Assembly: GCF_004137685.1 (NCBI RefSeq)
Contig: NZ_QYBB01000010.1
Coordinates: 1 to 64,000 of the forward strand
DNA: 64,000 bases
Direction of reading: 5' to 3'
DNA from: Lichenibacterium minor
GTDB lineage: Bacteria > Pseudomonadota > Alphaproteobacteria > Rhizobiales > Beijerinckiaceae
Of this stretch, positions 8,647 through 15,785 are shown piece after piece; within the stretch, counting starts at the first letter, position 1, and every line of letters starts with the position of its first letter. The notes below the pieces were generated by a model, which saw only the letters and a list, made by a program, of their open reading frames with translations, searched no databases and was not told the DNA's origin. The translations under genes were made by a program, and so were the position numbers.

Positions 8647-8727
8647 CGCGTCGCCTCCCTGGCCCTCGGCAAGGCCACCAGCCCGGACTTCGTGGGGTAC
8701 TGGCAGCGGCATCGGGCGGTGGTGTGA
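8647..8727 (+). pseudogene. Relic of an IS1595-type transposase C-terminus
   Basis: The last 26 codons of this frame (RVASLALGKATSP...GYWQRHRAVV) line up with the C-termini of the two transposases in this window (LALASPVSRQWKGYWERNEG and AALRHPVSRVWKGYWQRAAD): the same LAL/AAL, S, W/F and GYWxR spacing. No other transposase sequence is joined to it. It overlaps nothing coding after the 57-residue gene. It suggests element 1 was built from more than one related insertion. Confidence 0.5.
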
Positions 8728-9007
8728 ATCCAACGCCAAGGAACCGCATCGGCTGGCATGCGTAGTCAGGCCGCGGGGCTAACGCTCTTGTAAGTTCCGC
8801 ATCGATGCGCAAATGCGTGTCACCTCGGCGTCGGAACCGATAGCCAATGAGCTAACTTGGCATTAGCTCATGGCTGTGCAAACTGGGCATGCGGCGCCAC
8901 ACAGGGGCGGAGCGAGGGAGACACAGATGACGATGGCAGGGCTTGAGGGATGGACCAACCGCTAATTACCGGTTGAATTGTCTACAGGAATCAGATAGGC
9001 GGTTGGT
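8728..9007. other. Non-coding stretch inside element 1
   Basis: No convincing frame on either strand. It contains a short repeated phrase around 8843-8872 (ccaatgagctaacttggcattagctcatgg; inverted copies of GAGCTAA/TTAGCTC about 8 nt apart), which could form a weak hairpin or operator ahead of the DUF4760-like gene. The base composition becomes A+T-rich toward 9007. Confidence 0.4.
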
Positions 9008-9607
9008 ATGAAGATCATACCGGCCGCCTTTTTCGTTGTCGTCGGAGCCATCCTCGCTATTGTAGCGTTGAGGTGGGGTGCTTTGTATCAGGCTATCGCT
9101 AAAACCGACCCCCATCCTGATACATATGCTATTTTGATAACGGGTTTTTTGGCTGCCATTGTCGCCATTTGGGGTATTTTAAGCCAGCGAGCAATTGCGA
9201 GACGTCAAGTTACTTTAGAATATCTTCTCAAAACTGAGAACGACAAGGACTTGTTTGCAGCTAAAATCGAGTTCAATGAGTTAGCAAAATTGCCAGAAGG
9301 GCTTGAAAAGTATGCCTCAGAACAGGAACAGGCATCTTCGCAGGCTAAAGCTATTCGTCATGTGCTGAACGATTTGGAACTTGCTGCGATAGGTATCGAA
9401 AAGGGTATTATAGACTACAGTCTATATAGCCGTTGGTGCAGAAGTGGCGTGATTAAAAAATGGAACCAGTCCGAAACGTTCATTCATAAGTTGCGTGCTA
9501 GGACTGGAAACGAGGCTCTCATGCGTGAGTTTGAGGCTATGGTTGGATGGTTGAAAGGCTCGAAAAAACTCAAGCGAGGCTACTTTTGGTCTCAATGGTT
9601 TTTTTGA
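9008..9607 (+). CDS. DUF4760-like membrane protein
   Basis: 199 residues. Two membrane helices lie at about 5-25 and 42-62, followed by RAIARRQVTLEYLLKTE, which resembles the DUF4760 arrangement (membrane segment, then R-x-x-T-L-E/D-x-L). A cytoplasmic helical domain with VLNDLELAAIGIEKGIID and an aromatic C-terminus follow. The gene is visibly A+T-richer than the chromosome and uses codons rare elsewhere in the window (TTA, ATA, AAA), so it was acquired from another background. The function is unknown; it sits among cargo of an insertion element. Confidence 0.7.
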   Translation: MKIIPAAFFVVVGAILAIVALRWGALYQAIAKTDPHPDTYAILITGFLAAIVAIWGILSQRAIARRQVTLEYLLKTENDKDLFAAKIEFNELAKLPEGLEKYASEQEQASSQAKAIRHVLNDLELAAIGIEKGIIDYSLYSRWCRSGVIKKWNQSETFIHKLRARTGNEALMREFEAMVGWLKGSKKLKRGYFWSQWFF

Positions 9608-9630
9608 ACCGCCATACGTCCGTACTGATA

Positions 9631-9756
9631 TCACGCCACCCGCCACACCGCCCCCGGCCCCTTCCCACCCTTCGCGACCCGCTCGCCCTTCTCCAGATAT
9701 CGCAGGTTCGCCCGCACCCGGTTCCTGAGCCCGCTGGCGTTGTCGCTCTTCACCGT
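9631..9756 (-). pseudogene. Relic of a winged-helix cargo gene C-terminus
   Basis: The last 41 codons (ending LRYLEKGERVAKGGKGPGAV then WRVA) resemble the C-terminal wing of the coiled-coil/winged-helix protein in element 2 (ALRVLKGDGRVTAGKDGHG..WRL). The upstream coiled-coil part is absent. It is probably the remnant of a third copy, in line with the transposase relic at 8647-8727. The similarity is short, so confidence is limited. Confidence 0.4.
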
Positions 9757-9881
9757 TTTTGCGCCACGTCGTTGTGTGCTGCACCATAATATGTTGCGAT
9801 GCCGTCGGCGCTCACCTGTAGGACGGCGGAGCGCTACACGGCCCCACCCTCCCGTGCCCACGATGGGCGGGGCCGTGCTCT

Positions 9882-10847
9882 TCACCCCTCGTTCCGTTCC
9901 CAATATCCCTTCCACTGGCGCGACACCGGCGAGGCCAAGGCCAGTTTCGCGGTGCGGCGGAAGGCGTCGCCGTTCGACAGGCGGCGATTGTCCTCCTTCC
10001 AAGCGGCTTCGGCGGCGTACTGATAGAGGTAGCGGGCCGAGACGTGATGGTGCTGGCCGTCCACCATGCGGCGGAGGCGGGAGAAGTAGGACTCGGCCTG
10101 ATTGGTATTCGCCTCGGGGGTCGAATAGCTCTCGGAGTGGTTGATGCGGCCGACCGCCTCAAAACGGTCGTGCAGCACGTCCCAATGGCGGGCCTCATCG
10201 GCGTAGACCGTGGCGTCGGGGGCGACGTTGTCGACCGCCAAGGCAACGCCCTCGGCTTCGCTCTCGCGGACAAAGGTCTTCGTGGCGCCGTCGCGCTCGC
10301 GGAGGACCACCACCACCCGGCGCTCGCCGTTCTGGTTTTCCGACTTGCGGCGGTCCTTCCGGCTCTCGATGTGGTTGTCGGGGCGGATCTTGCCGCCAAA
10401 ATACGCGCCGTCGATCTCGACCTCTCCGGCGAGCTGCATCCCTTCCACCTCGGAGGCCAGGGCCTCGCGGAGCTTGTGGGCGAGCACCCACGCCGTCTTG
10501 TACTGGCAGTTAATGTCCCGGCCGAGCTGGAGGGCGGACAGGCCCTTCACGGCGTTCACGCAGAGGACGATGGCGGCGCACAGGTCCGTGAAGGCCATCT
10601 TGCGGGAGGCGAAGATCGTCCCCGAGGTGACGGAAAACTGATGCGCGCAGCCGGCGCACTTGAACTTGCGGCGGCCCTTCACGTCGTAATGCTTCAGCCC
10701 GCCGCAGCGGGGGCACACCGGGGCGCCGTCCGTCTCCGCCCAGCGCATCCGGCAGAAGATGCCGTAAGCCGCGTCCTCGCCACCCTTGTAGATGGAGGCC
10801 AGCGAGAGGGTGCGGGCTTCGGCGGAAAGGAGGAAGTGCTGAGCCAT
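9882..10847 (-). CDS. IS1595 family transposase (ISXO2-like)
   Basis: 321 residues. A zinc ribbon lies at residues 45-70 (CPRCGG ... CAGC), followed by helices that read SGTIFASRKM and the ISXO2-like DDE domain: EIDGAYFGG (first Asp), TVYADEARHWDVLHD (second Asp), and the INHSESYST...TNQAESYFSRLRR block. The C-terminus VSRQWKGYWER is typical. Length and domains are complete, so it is probably active and responsible for moving this element and perhaps element 2, whose transposase lacks the zinc ribbon. DUF6471 is encoded divergently. Confidence 0.93.
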   Translation of the reverse strand: MAQHFLLSAEARTLSLASIYKGGEDAAYGIFCRMRWAETDGAPVCPRCGGLKHYDVKGRRKFKCAGCAHQFSVTSGTIFASRKMAFTDLCAAIVLCVNAVKGLSALQLGRDINCQYKTAWVLAHKLREALASEVEGMQLAGEVEIDGAYFGGKIRPDNHIESRKDRRKSENQNGERRVVVVLRERDGATKTFVRESEAEGVALAVDNVAPDATVYADEARHWDVLHDRFEAVGRINHSESYSTPEANTNQAESYFSRLRRMVDGQHHHVSARYLYQYAAEAAWKEDNRRLSNGDAFRRTAKLALASPVSRQWKGYWERNEG

Positions 10848-10948
10848 GTCATCACCTGCGGTGCATCTGCACCGTTTATGATGGCACTGTGCGGCGTAGT
10901 CAATGGCGAATGCCTCGTGTATGATGACATTCGTACCGGAGATGCTTC

Positions 10949-11209
10949 ATGCTCGACAACGTCAGCCCAGCCCCACAAGCCGATATGGTCCCAGGCGGCG
11001 AGCAATGGGAAGCCAAGGTGAAGAACGTCCTCAAGGCTGAGCTGAAGCGCCGGGGGATCGGCTACAAGGAACTGGCGGAACGGCTATCCGCGATCGGTGT
11101 CTCGGAAAACGAGCCGAACATCCGCAACAAGCTGGCGCGTGGCCGGTTCACCGCCGTGTTCATGGTGCAGGTGATGGCTGCCATCGGCGCCAATGAAATC
11201 CGACTTTAA
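10949..11209 (+). CDS. DUF6471 helix-turn-helix-like protein
   Basis: 86 residues with the DUF6471 core: W..KVKNVLKAELKRRGIGYKELAERL, then IGVSENEPNIRNKLARGRFT and FMVQVMAAIG. The fold is a small HTH that usually acts as an accessory or regulatory protein. It lies divergent from the transposase with a 101-bp shared promoter region containing two copies of a TATGATG(G/A)C motif, so it may regulate transposition. The function is inferred from context. Confidence 0.75.
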   Translation: MLDNVSPAPQADMVPGGEQWEAKVKNVLKAELKRRGIGYKELAERLSAIGVSENEPNIRNKLARGRFTAVFMVQVMAAIGANEIRL

Positions 11210-11213
11210 GTTG

Positions 11214-11822
11214 TCAACTGCTCTCTTGAGCGTTCTGTGATGCCCTTCGTGCGGCGCGCTCTGCTCTCACCGCAGGGCCTCTAGCTTCTTGTTCTGCTCG
11301 CAACGCTCTCGCTCGCTCTTGCTCCCTTTCTTCCTCAGCTCTTTTTCGAAGAGGATCTTCCCGTTTCGGAAATAGCACAAATGAGCAGAAGGCGCGCAAA
11401 TCGAGTTCGTTTGTTGCCGAAAATCTTTGTGTGACATCCCTAACATTCCCAAGCTCCGTCTCTACGGTTGTTTTGGGTGTTTTTGAAAGAGGGTCGTAGT
11501 CACATTGATGGCGAAGTTCCTGCAGGGTTACAAACTGAGTGGCGAACTCTTGAATGCTCTCTGGAAACTTCCTCATTATCTCCAGATCGCGGCATCGCGT
11601 TTTTGTATTCTCATGAGCTAAAGCTCTGTAGACTTGCTGCCAAGCTCTGCGATAATCCTCCTGGATTGAGCCCATAAAAAGGTCAGCGCACGTTTTGGAA
11701 ATTTCATGAAAAAGGGCATAGTACAATGTACTGGCAGCCCTATTAAGGTCGGCCTGGGTCGGTTCTGACCCAGGCCGGTTGATGAGGAGCTCAGCGCTAG
11801 CGATGAGATCCTGAGTCATCAT
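11214..11822 (-). CDS. HEPN-like domain protein, second gene of a toxin-antitoxin-like pair
   Basis: 202 residues. Residues 1-130 have HEPN-type helices: NRAASTLYYALFHEI near residue 27, an YRALAH segment near 65, and LQELRHQCDYDP near 105, as in small HEPN proteins with an (R)H.ADYDP motif. The tail from about 160 is a long charged helix (EEEREQERARALRAEQ...). The start overlaps the stop of the 106-residue upstream gene (ATGA), so translation is coupled. HEPN proteins are often RNases or their inactive partners; the exact RX4-6H motif is not clear here. A+T-richer than the flanking chromosome. Confidence 0.6.
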   Translation of the reverse strand: MMTQDLIASAELLINRPGSEPTQADLNRAASTLYYALFHEISKTCADLFMGSIQEDYRRAWQQVYRALAHENTKTRCRDLEIMRKFPESIQEFATQFVTLQELRHQCDYDPLSKTPKTTVETELGNVRDVTQRFSATNELDLRAFCSFVLFPKREDPLRKRAEEEREQERARALRAEQEARGPAVRAERAARRASQNAQESS

Positions 11823-12139
11823 CTTCTCCGCGCCTCATGCTCTGCTTGGTTCATATATCTGACCATAGGAAATGCCGTAAAACCGGCATTTGCCAGAGAC
11901 AATCTAAGAACCCGTACCAAGCTCGAAAAACTCCTAGGAGCGAAATTCGAGGGGGGCGTGTTGATGACGACATCTACAGCAATTATGTCGTCACCATCGA
12001 AATCCTCACCGTGTCGGCTTCGAACTGACACGATTTTGTCTCCGCCAAGATGCGCTCGAACGGTGTTTTCTACCGTGTCAGACAAAATGTCTCGATGGTC
12101 CTCCGCCCTATCGCGAGGCGTGGACGCGATGTCCAGCAT
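11819..12139 (-). CDS. Unknown 106-residue partner of the HEPN-like protein
   Basis: The product has an N-terminal helical part, then VRSRHGEDFDGDDIIAVDVVI with clustered acidic residues (D-x-D-G-D-D), and a C-terminal helix. The acidic strand is reminiscent of, but not a standard, minimal nucleotidyltransferase; the GSxxRG motif is absent. A strong AAGGAGG ribosome site lies 12 nt before the ATG at 12139. It would be the first gene of a coupled two-gene operon under a palindromic operator. Antitoxin or modifying enzyme are both possible. Confidence 0.6.
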   Translation of the reverse strand: MLDIASTPRDRAEDHRDILSDTVENTVRAHLGGDKIVSVRSRHGEDFDGDDIIAVDVVINTPPSNFAPRSFSSLVRVLRLSLANAGFTAFPMVRYMNQAEHEARRR

Positions 12140-12191
12140 GGCTTTTCTCCCCTCCTTGGGACTATCAGTTATTAACTGCCCATCACTAGTG

Positions 12192-12208
12192 AAGGGTCAA
12201 TGACCCTT
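12192..12208. promoter_or_regulatory. Perfect palindrome in the promoter of the HEPN-like operon
   Basis: AAGGGTCAATGACCCTT is a perfect 8+8 bp palindrome, followed by a second inverted repeat TTGAC-ATG-GTCAA at 12207-12219. On the minus strand a TTGACC -35-like box lies within it and a TTAATA -10-like box about 19 nt further, upstream of the 106-residue gene. This is the classic layout of a self-repressed toxin-antitoxin promoter. The binding protein is not known. Confidence 0.5.
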
Positions 12209-12415
12209 GACATGGTCAAAATTATATGGCACCGCTACCGCGCGGTGCGGCGACGCACTTCAGCGGCGCCTGTAGCGAGCGGTTATTTTTGTATCGTAGC
12301 TACTAGGCCGCACTTTTGAACCCCGGTTCACCGCCTTCCCCTCGCGCTGCCTGCTAACCACGTCTCACCCAAGACCGCGCCGGCCTCCGCCACACAGCCC
12401 TATTGTGCTCGCCCT

Positions 12416-12718
12416 ATGGCTTTGAGCGTCGGAGATCCGGCGGAGGCCGTGCGCGAGGCGAGCATGATCCCTGCCGAGGATGCGATGGGCCCGGCCCAGA
12501 TGGCGGCTTTGCTCGACGCCGCGTTCCGTGTTGCCGACCCGCTTTCCTATCTCGACACCACAGCGATGACGTTTCGAGCGCTGGGGCGGGGAGATGACGC
12601 CAGAGCCGCGGCGTGGATGGGATGCCTCTATGCGGAAGGGGAGATCGAACTCCTGATGAGCCTGAGAACGACGTGGCGGATGGGACTGGTGCGTAGCCCG
12701 GAGAGCATCGTGGGTTAG
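12416..12718 (+). CDS. Hypothetical protein near element 1 right end
   Basis: 100 residues, mostly helical (GPAQMAALLDAAFRVADPLSYLDTTAMTFRAL...). There are no motifs I recognise and no signal peptide. It ends 28 bp before the right terminal repeat. Codon use is like the GC-rich background, unlike the HEPN pair. It could be a real cargo gene or a degraded one. Confidence 0.45.
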   Translation: MALSVGDPAEAVREASMIPAEDAMGPAQMAALLDAAFRVADPLSYLDTTAMTFRALGRGDDARAAAWMGCLYAEGEIELLMSLRTTWRMGLVRSPESIVG

Positions 12719-12746
12719 CATAGAAGCGCCACCGTCAGTGATGGCA

Positions 12747-12772
12747 TTTGTTGCGTTTCCTACATAAGGCCG
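12747..12772 (-). repeat. Right terminal inverted repeat of element 1
   Basis: Exact inverse copy of 7174-7199. The matching target duplication CGACTACC follows at 12773-12780, after which the glycosyltransferase frame resumes at 12781. Confidence 0.92.
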
Positions 12773-12780
12773 CGACTACC

Positions 12781-13201
12781 CCCACGCCAAGCTCGACGTG
12801 AAGATCATGCTCGAAGCCTGCGACCGGGGCACGATCGCGGCCGCGGCCCAACTCCGCCTGCCGCCCCGCTACGACGTGATCGTGCTGCCCGACGGCCACC
12901 CCCGCACCAAGCCGCGGGCGCTCAACGCCGCGCTGGAATCGGCTCGCGGCGACCTCGTTGTGGTCTACGATGCGGAAGATCGGCCCGACCCCGGCCAGCT
13001 CCGCGCCGCCGCGGCCCGCTTCGCGGTCGCTCCCGCCGACCTCGCCTGCCTGCAGGCCCGCCTGACGGTCGACCACGCGGACGAGACGTGGGTCACGCGC
13101 CTCTTCGCGCTCGACTATGCGGCGCTGTTCCACGGCGTGAAGCCGGGTTTGGCGACGCTCGGCCTGCCGATCCCGCTCGGCGGCACGTCGAACCACTTCC
13201 G
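12781..13201 (+). pseudogene. Family 2 glycosyltransferase, middle fragment
   Basis: The central catalytic part of the interrupted glycosyltransferase (LDVKIMLEACDRGTI, then DGHPRTKPRALNAAL and the DxD-like VVVYDAEDRPDPGQL, ending GGTSNHF). It lies between the two insertion elements and cannot be translated from its own start as an enzyme. The fragment ends in the left target duplication of element 2 (CACTTCCG). Confidence 0.9.
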
Positions 13202-13226
13202 CGGTCTTATGTAGCTGCCTCACCAA
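13202..13226 (+). repeat. Left terminal inverted repeat of element 2
   Basis: Matches the reverse complement of 16303-16327 at 20 of 25 positions, ending in the shared CTCACCAA block. It is related to the element 1 end through CGG-CTTATGTAG. Confidence 0.82.
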
Positions 13227-13243
13227 CGAGTGAAATCAGTCGC

Positions 13244-13495
13244 TTACGCCTCGGGGTAGTCCGGCGCCTCGATCCACTCCCCTTGGACGCTGAGTGTCGT
13301 CCGGTAGCGCTCACGGCCTTCGTGACACCGTACCACGGCCGTGATGGTTCGATGCTCTGCATCAACGGCATGGTCTCTGGCGATGTCCGGAAGGAGCGAG
13401 AGGGCCTGATCCCGGGCTTCGTAGAGGTCCCTAAGCTCGATGCCGAAGACGTCGCGCGAGGCCTCGCCGCTGTCGTCGATGTCGAAATAGTACAT
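13244..13495 (-). CDS. DUF6894 family protein
   Basis: 83 residues from the ATG at 13495 (MYYFDIDDSGE); upstream in-frame GTG codons (giving V-P-V-P-M) are alternative starts. The family pattern is present: Y-Y-F-D-I, an acidic helix (LYEARDQALSLLPDIARD), and a C-terminal strand (RYRTTLSVQGEW). Function unknown. It begins the cargo near the left end of element 2 and is followed upstream by a second, diverged member. Confidence 0.78.
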   Translation of the reverse strand: MYYFDIDDSGEASRDVFGIELRDLYEARDQALSLLPDIARDHAVDAEHRTITAVVRCHEGRERYRTTLSVQGEWIEAPDYPEA

Positions 13496-13631
13496 AGGCA
13501 CTGGCACGATCCTCAATCGTTGACCCAGCTCCGAGTTCGGGAGCGTCTGCAGCAGCCTGACGCGGGCTTGAACTGCATGCAACTAGCCCTGAGGATTTCG
13601 GAAAAAAATGATCGGGTGATGTTGAGAAGGC

Positions 13632-13859
13632 TCACTCAATGTCGAGCTTGGCTGTCCCGCGATAAATGAGGGTCCCGTCTTCGCGCCGCACCCTCACCGT
13701 GAAAACCCGTGAACGTCCCTTAAGCATTTCAGCGAGGCCGAGGCCCTGAAGCAGGATGGCGGCTTCTCTGCCGATGTCCTGCGGGTCGGTAAGATCGATG
13801 CCGGCTTCATCGCGGACCTGCCGCTCGCCATCGCATGTGTCGAAGAAATAGCGCGGCAA
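13632..13859 (-). CDS. DUF6894 family protein
   Basis: 75 residues, MPRYFFDTCDGERQVRDEAG..., the most canonical DUF6894 member in the window, ending LIYRGTAKLDIE. It is encoded upstream of and parallel to the other copy (136 bp apart). The two differ strongly in the middle helix, so they are not a recent tandem duplication. Confidence 0.85.
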   Translation of the reverse strand: MPRYFFDTCDGERQVRDEAGIDLTDPQDIGREAAILLQGLGLAEMLKGRSRVFTVRVRREDGTLIYRGTAKLDIE

Positions 13860-14061
13860 TCGTCCCTCCAGACTCCGCCCTATGAGGGGCGTGGGAGCTG
13901 ATACGGATCGGATTGTCCGATGGTTTCGGAGTGGGGTGAAATACGTCGTTTGCCGCAGGCGCTGCCTTATGGCGGTGGGGCGGAGAGCGCGATCTGCTGT
14001 TCTCTAAAAGCCTCATCGCACACAGCCCTGAGTCCCATGCGGACGGTCTCCACGTCGAACG

Positions 14062-14775
14062 ATGCCCATCCGTGACATCCTGCTCGCCATCGCGATCTTC
14101 GCCAACGGCGCCAAGGGCCACAGCGCCCTGCAGCTCTCCCGCGATCTGGACTGCCAATATAAGACGGCCTTCGTCCTCGCCCACAAGATCCGCGAGGCCA
14201 TCACGGCCGACTGTGACGAGCGCACCCTCGCGGGCGACGTGGAGGTCGACGGCGCCTATTTCGGCGGGTACGTGAAGCCCGCCAATGAGAAGGCGAACCG
14301 CGTCGACCGCCGCAAGGCCGAAAACCAGACCGGCAAGCGCAAGGTGGTTGTCGTCATGCGCGAGCGAGGCGGCGAGACGCTTCCCTTCGTGTTCCGCTCC
14401 GAGGCCGCTTCCGTGTCCACGATCGGCGCCAAGGTGGCGGCCGGCTCGACCCTCTATGCCGACGAAGCGGCGTCCTGGGATCGCCTCCACGACCGCTTCC
14501 TCACGAAGCGCATCAACCACCAAGAGGCCTACTCGACGGCCGAGGCCTGCACCAACGGCGCGGAGTCGTTCTTCTCCCGCATCCGCCGCTCAGAGATCGG
14601 CATCCACCACCACATCGCCGGCCCCTACCTCCAGGCCTACAGCCAAGAGATGGCGTGGCGTGAGGATCACCGCCGGGTGTCCAACGGCGAGCAGTACCTC
14701 GCCATGACGGAAGCGGCGCTGCGTCACCCCGTCAGCCGCGTGTGGAAGGGGTACTGGCAGCGGGCGGCTGACTAA
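14062..14775 (+). pseudogene. IS1595 transposase lacking its N-terminal zinc ribbon
   Basis: 237 residues matching the element 1 transposase from its residue 83 or so (KMAFTDLCAAI versus MPIRDILLAIAI) to the end. The catalytic blocks VEVDGAYFGG, LYADEAASWDRLHD and TNGAESFFSRIRR are intact. The roughly 80-residue DNA-binding zinc ribbon is absent and the in-frame sequence upstream (13860-14061) shows no trace of it. It is therefore probably not autonomous. A separately encoded DNA-binding partner cannot be excluded. Confidence 0.82.
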
Positions 14776-14958
14776 CCCTTACGTCCTAACCGTTATGCAA
14801 AAATGCCACGTCAGGTTTTTTTCAGTGGATTGTTGCAATCTGCTCAGCATCCGCTACATCGCTGTTCCATACTCTTTCCCCGACTGGCCGCTCCGGCCAG
14901 CCGGGGTTTCGCGTACCCCGTTGACGGGGCGGTTAGGGGTACGTCAGGGAGCGGAGCC

Positions 14959-15159
14959 ATGGATAGCCAGGTCGTGAGCAATACACCAGACGCTAATCAG
15001 CCGGTTCGGGCTGAGGCCACTTTCATCTCGGGGTGGTTTACCAAGCAGTTCGATGCTGGTAAGCAGCCTAAGTATGGTTATCCTACTAACCACCTTCCTG
15101 AGACGACCGACAAGCCCATGGACATGGTGACCGGATTCGTCACTGCGGACAGTAAGTAA
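14959..15159 (+). CDS. Small unknown protein, first of an A+T-rich pair in element 2
   Basis: 66 residues, MDSQVVSNTPDANQPVR... . A GGGAGCGGAG stretch upstream of the ATG at 14959 can serve as ribosome site. There are no membrane segments and no recognisable family; the middle (FISGWFTKQFDAGKQPKYGY) is aromatic. The leader between 14880 and 14958 can fold into hairpins (GTACCCC...GGGGTAC), which may control expression. It is followed after 38 bp by the 185-residue gene. Confidence 0.5.
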   Translation: MDSQVVSNTPDANQPVRAEATFISGWFTKQFDAGKQPKYGYPTNHLPETTDKPMDMVTGFVTADSK

Positions 15160-15197
15160 CTCTTAAGGCGGGGTATCCCGAGAGGTTTGCGTTAGCG

Positions 15198-15755
15198 ATG
15201 CAAATTACAAAAGATACCCTGCCTGCTCTTATTGAGAGCGATACTAAGTTCATTAGTATTTTTAAGAGTTATGCTGAAGAGGCTATGTGGTCGGCCCGAT
15301 TAGTTCCTCAGTTTTCAAAACCTCGGTTGGTCGAGGCGCGAGGCGCGTGGCTAAACGACGTTGATCGCGTCGGCAGTCATGAGAAGCATCTTGTCAATGG
15401 GCTGGATCATTTTAAGCAGGCAGGGCATCTTGCCTTTTGGCTTCGTCGCATGTCGCCCCTTATCGAAGCGAGCGATCCAACACAGGATATCCAAGATTCA
15501 TCTGGGTACGAGCTAGACGAAACCGAAAGCGCGTTCAGAGATCTCCTGTTCGCAGGGCCCAATGAGTATTTGGCGTTCGATTTTGGATTTCAGATCGTAA
15601 GATTTTACGAAATGGCGCGTATTGATCGCGTGACTCCCTGTCCTGATATCAGGCCAAGCCGCGATTATTATCAAACTACGTGCCATTTTTTGAAATATAA
15701 GAATGTTTCACCCCATGGTCTCCACATAATCTACAAGTCATTGTTTGTTATGTGA
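15198..15755 (+). CDS. Unknown 185-residue protein, second of the pair
   Basis: The soluble, mixed-charge protein starts MQITKDTLPALIESD and ends YKSLFVM. The DNA is markedly A+T-richer than the chromosome. Tryptophan and aromatic residues are spread through the chain (WSARLVPQ, FWLRRMSPL, AFDFGFQIVRFYEMA). I recognise no domain. Position inside an insertion element next to a tiny upstream gene makes a toxin-antitoxin or phage-defence role conceivable, but this is speculation. Confidence 0.6.
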   Translation: MQITKDTLPALIESDTKFISIFKSYAEEAMWSARLVPQFSKPRLVEARGAWLNDVDRVGSHEKHLVNGLDHFKQAGHLAFWLRRMSPLIEASDPTQDIQDSSGYELDETESAFRDLLFAGPNEYLAFDFGFQIVRFYEMARIDRVTPCPDIRPSRDYYQTTCHFLKYKNVSPHGLHIIYKSLFVM

Positions 15756-15785
15756 TGTAAGGTTTTATTTTGCTGAAACGGGCTG

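Larger units (their letters stand above)
7174..12772. mobile_element. Cargo-carrying IS1595-type element 1 (5.6 kb)
   Basis: The element is bounded by perfect 26-bp inverted repeats (both ends begin CGGCCTTATGTAGG) and flanked by the 8-bp target duplication CGACTACC at 7166-7173 and 12773-12780. It carries a full IS1595/ISXO2-type transposase (9882-10847) plus about ten other genes or relics: coiled-coil/winged-helix protein, DUF6894, XRE regulator, DUF4760-like membrane protein, DUF6471, HEPN-like pair and unknowns. Simple IS1595 elements are about 1 kb; passenger-carrying members of the family are known. The insertion disrupts a glycosyltransferase. Confidence 0.88.
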
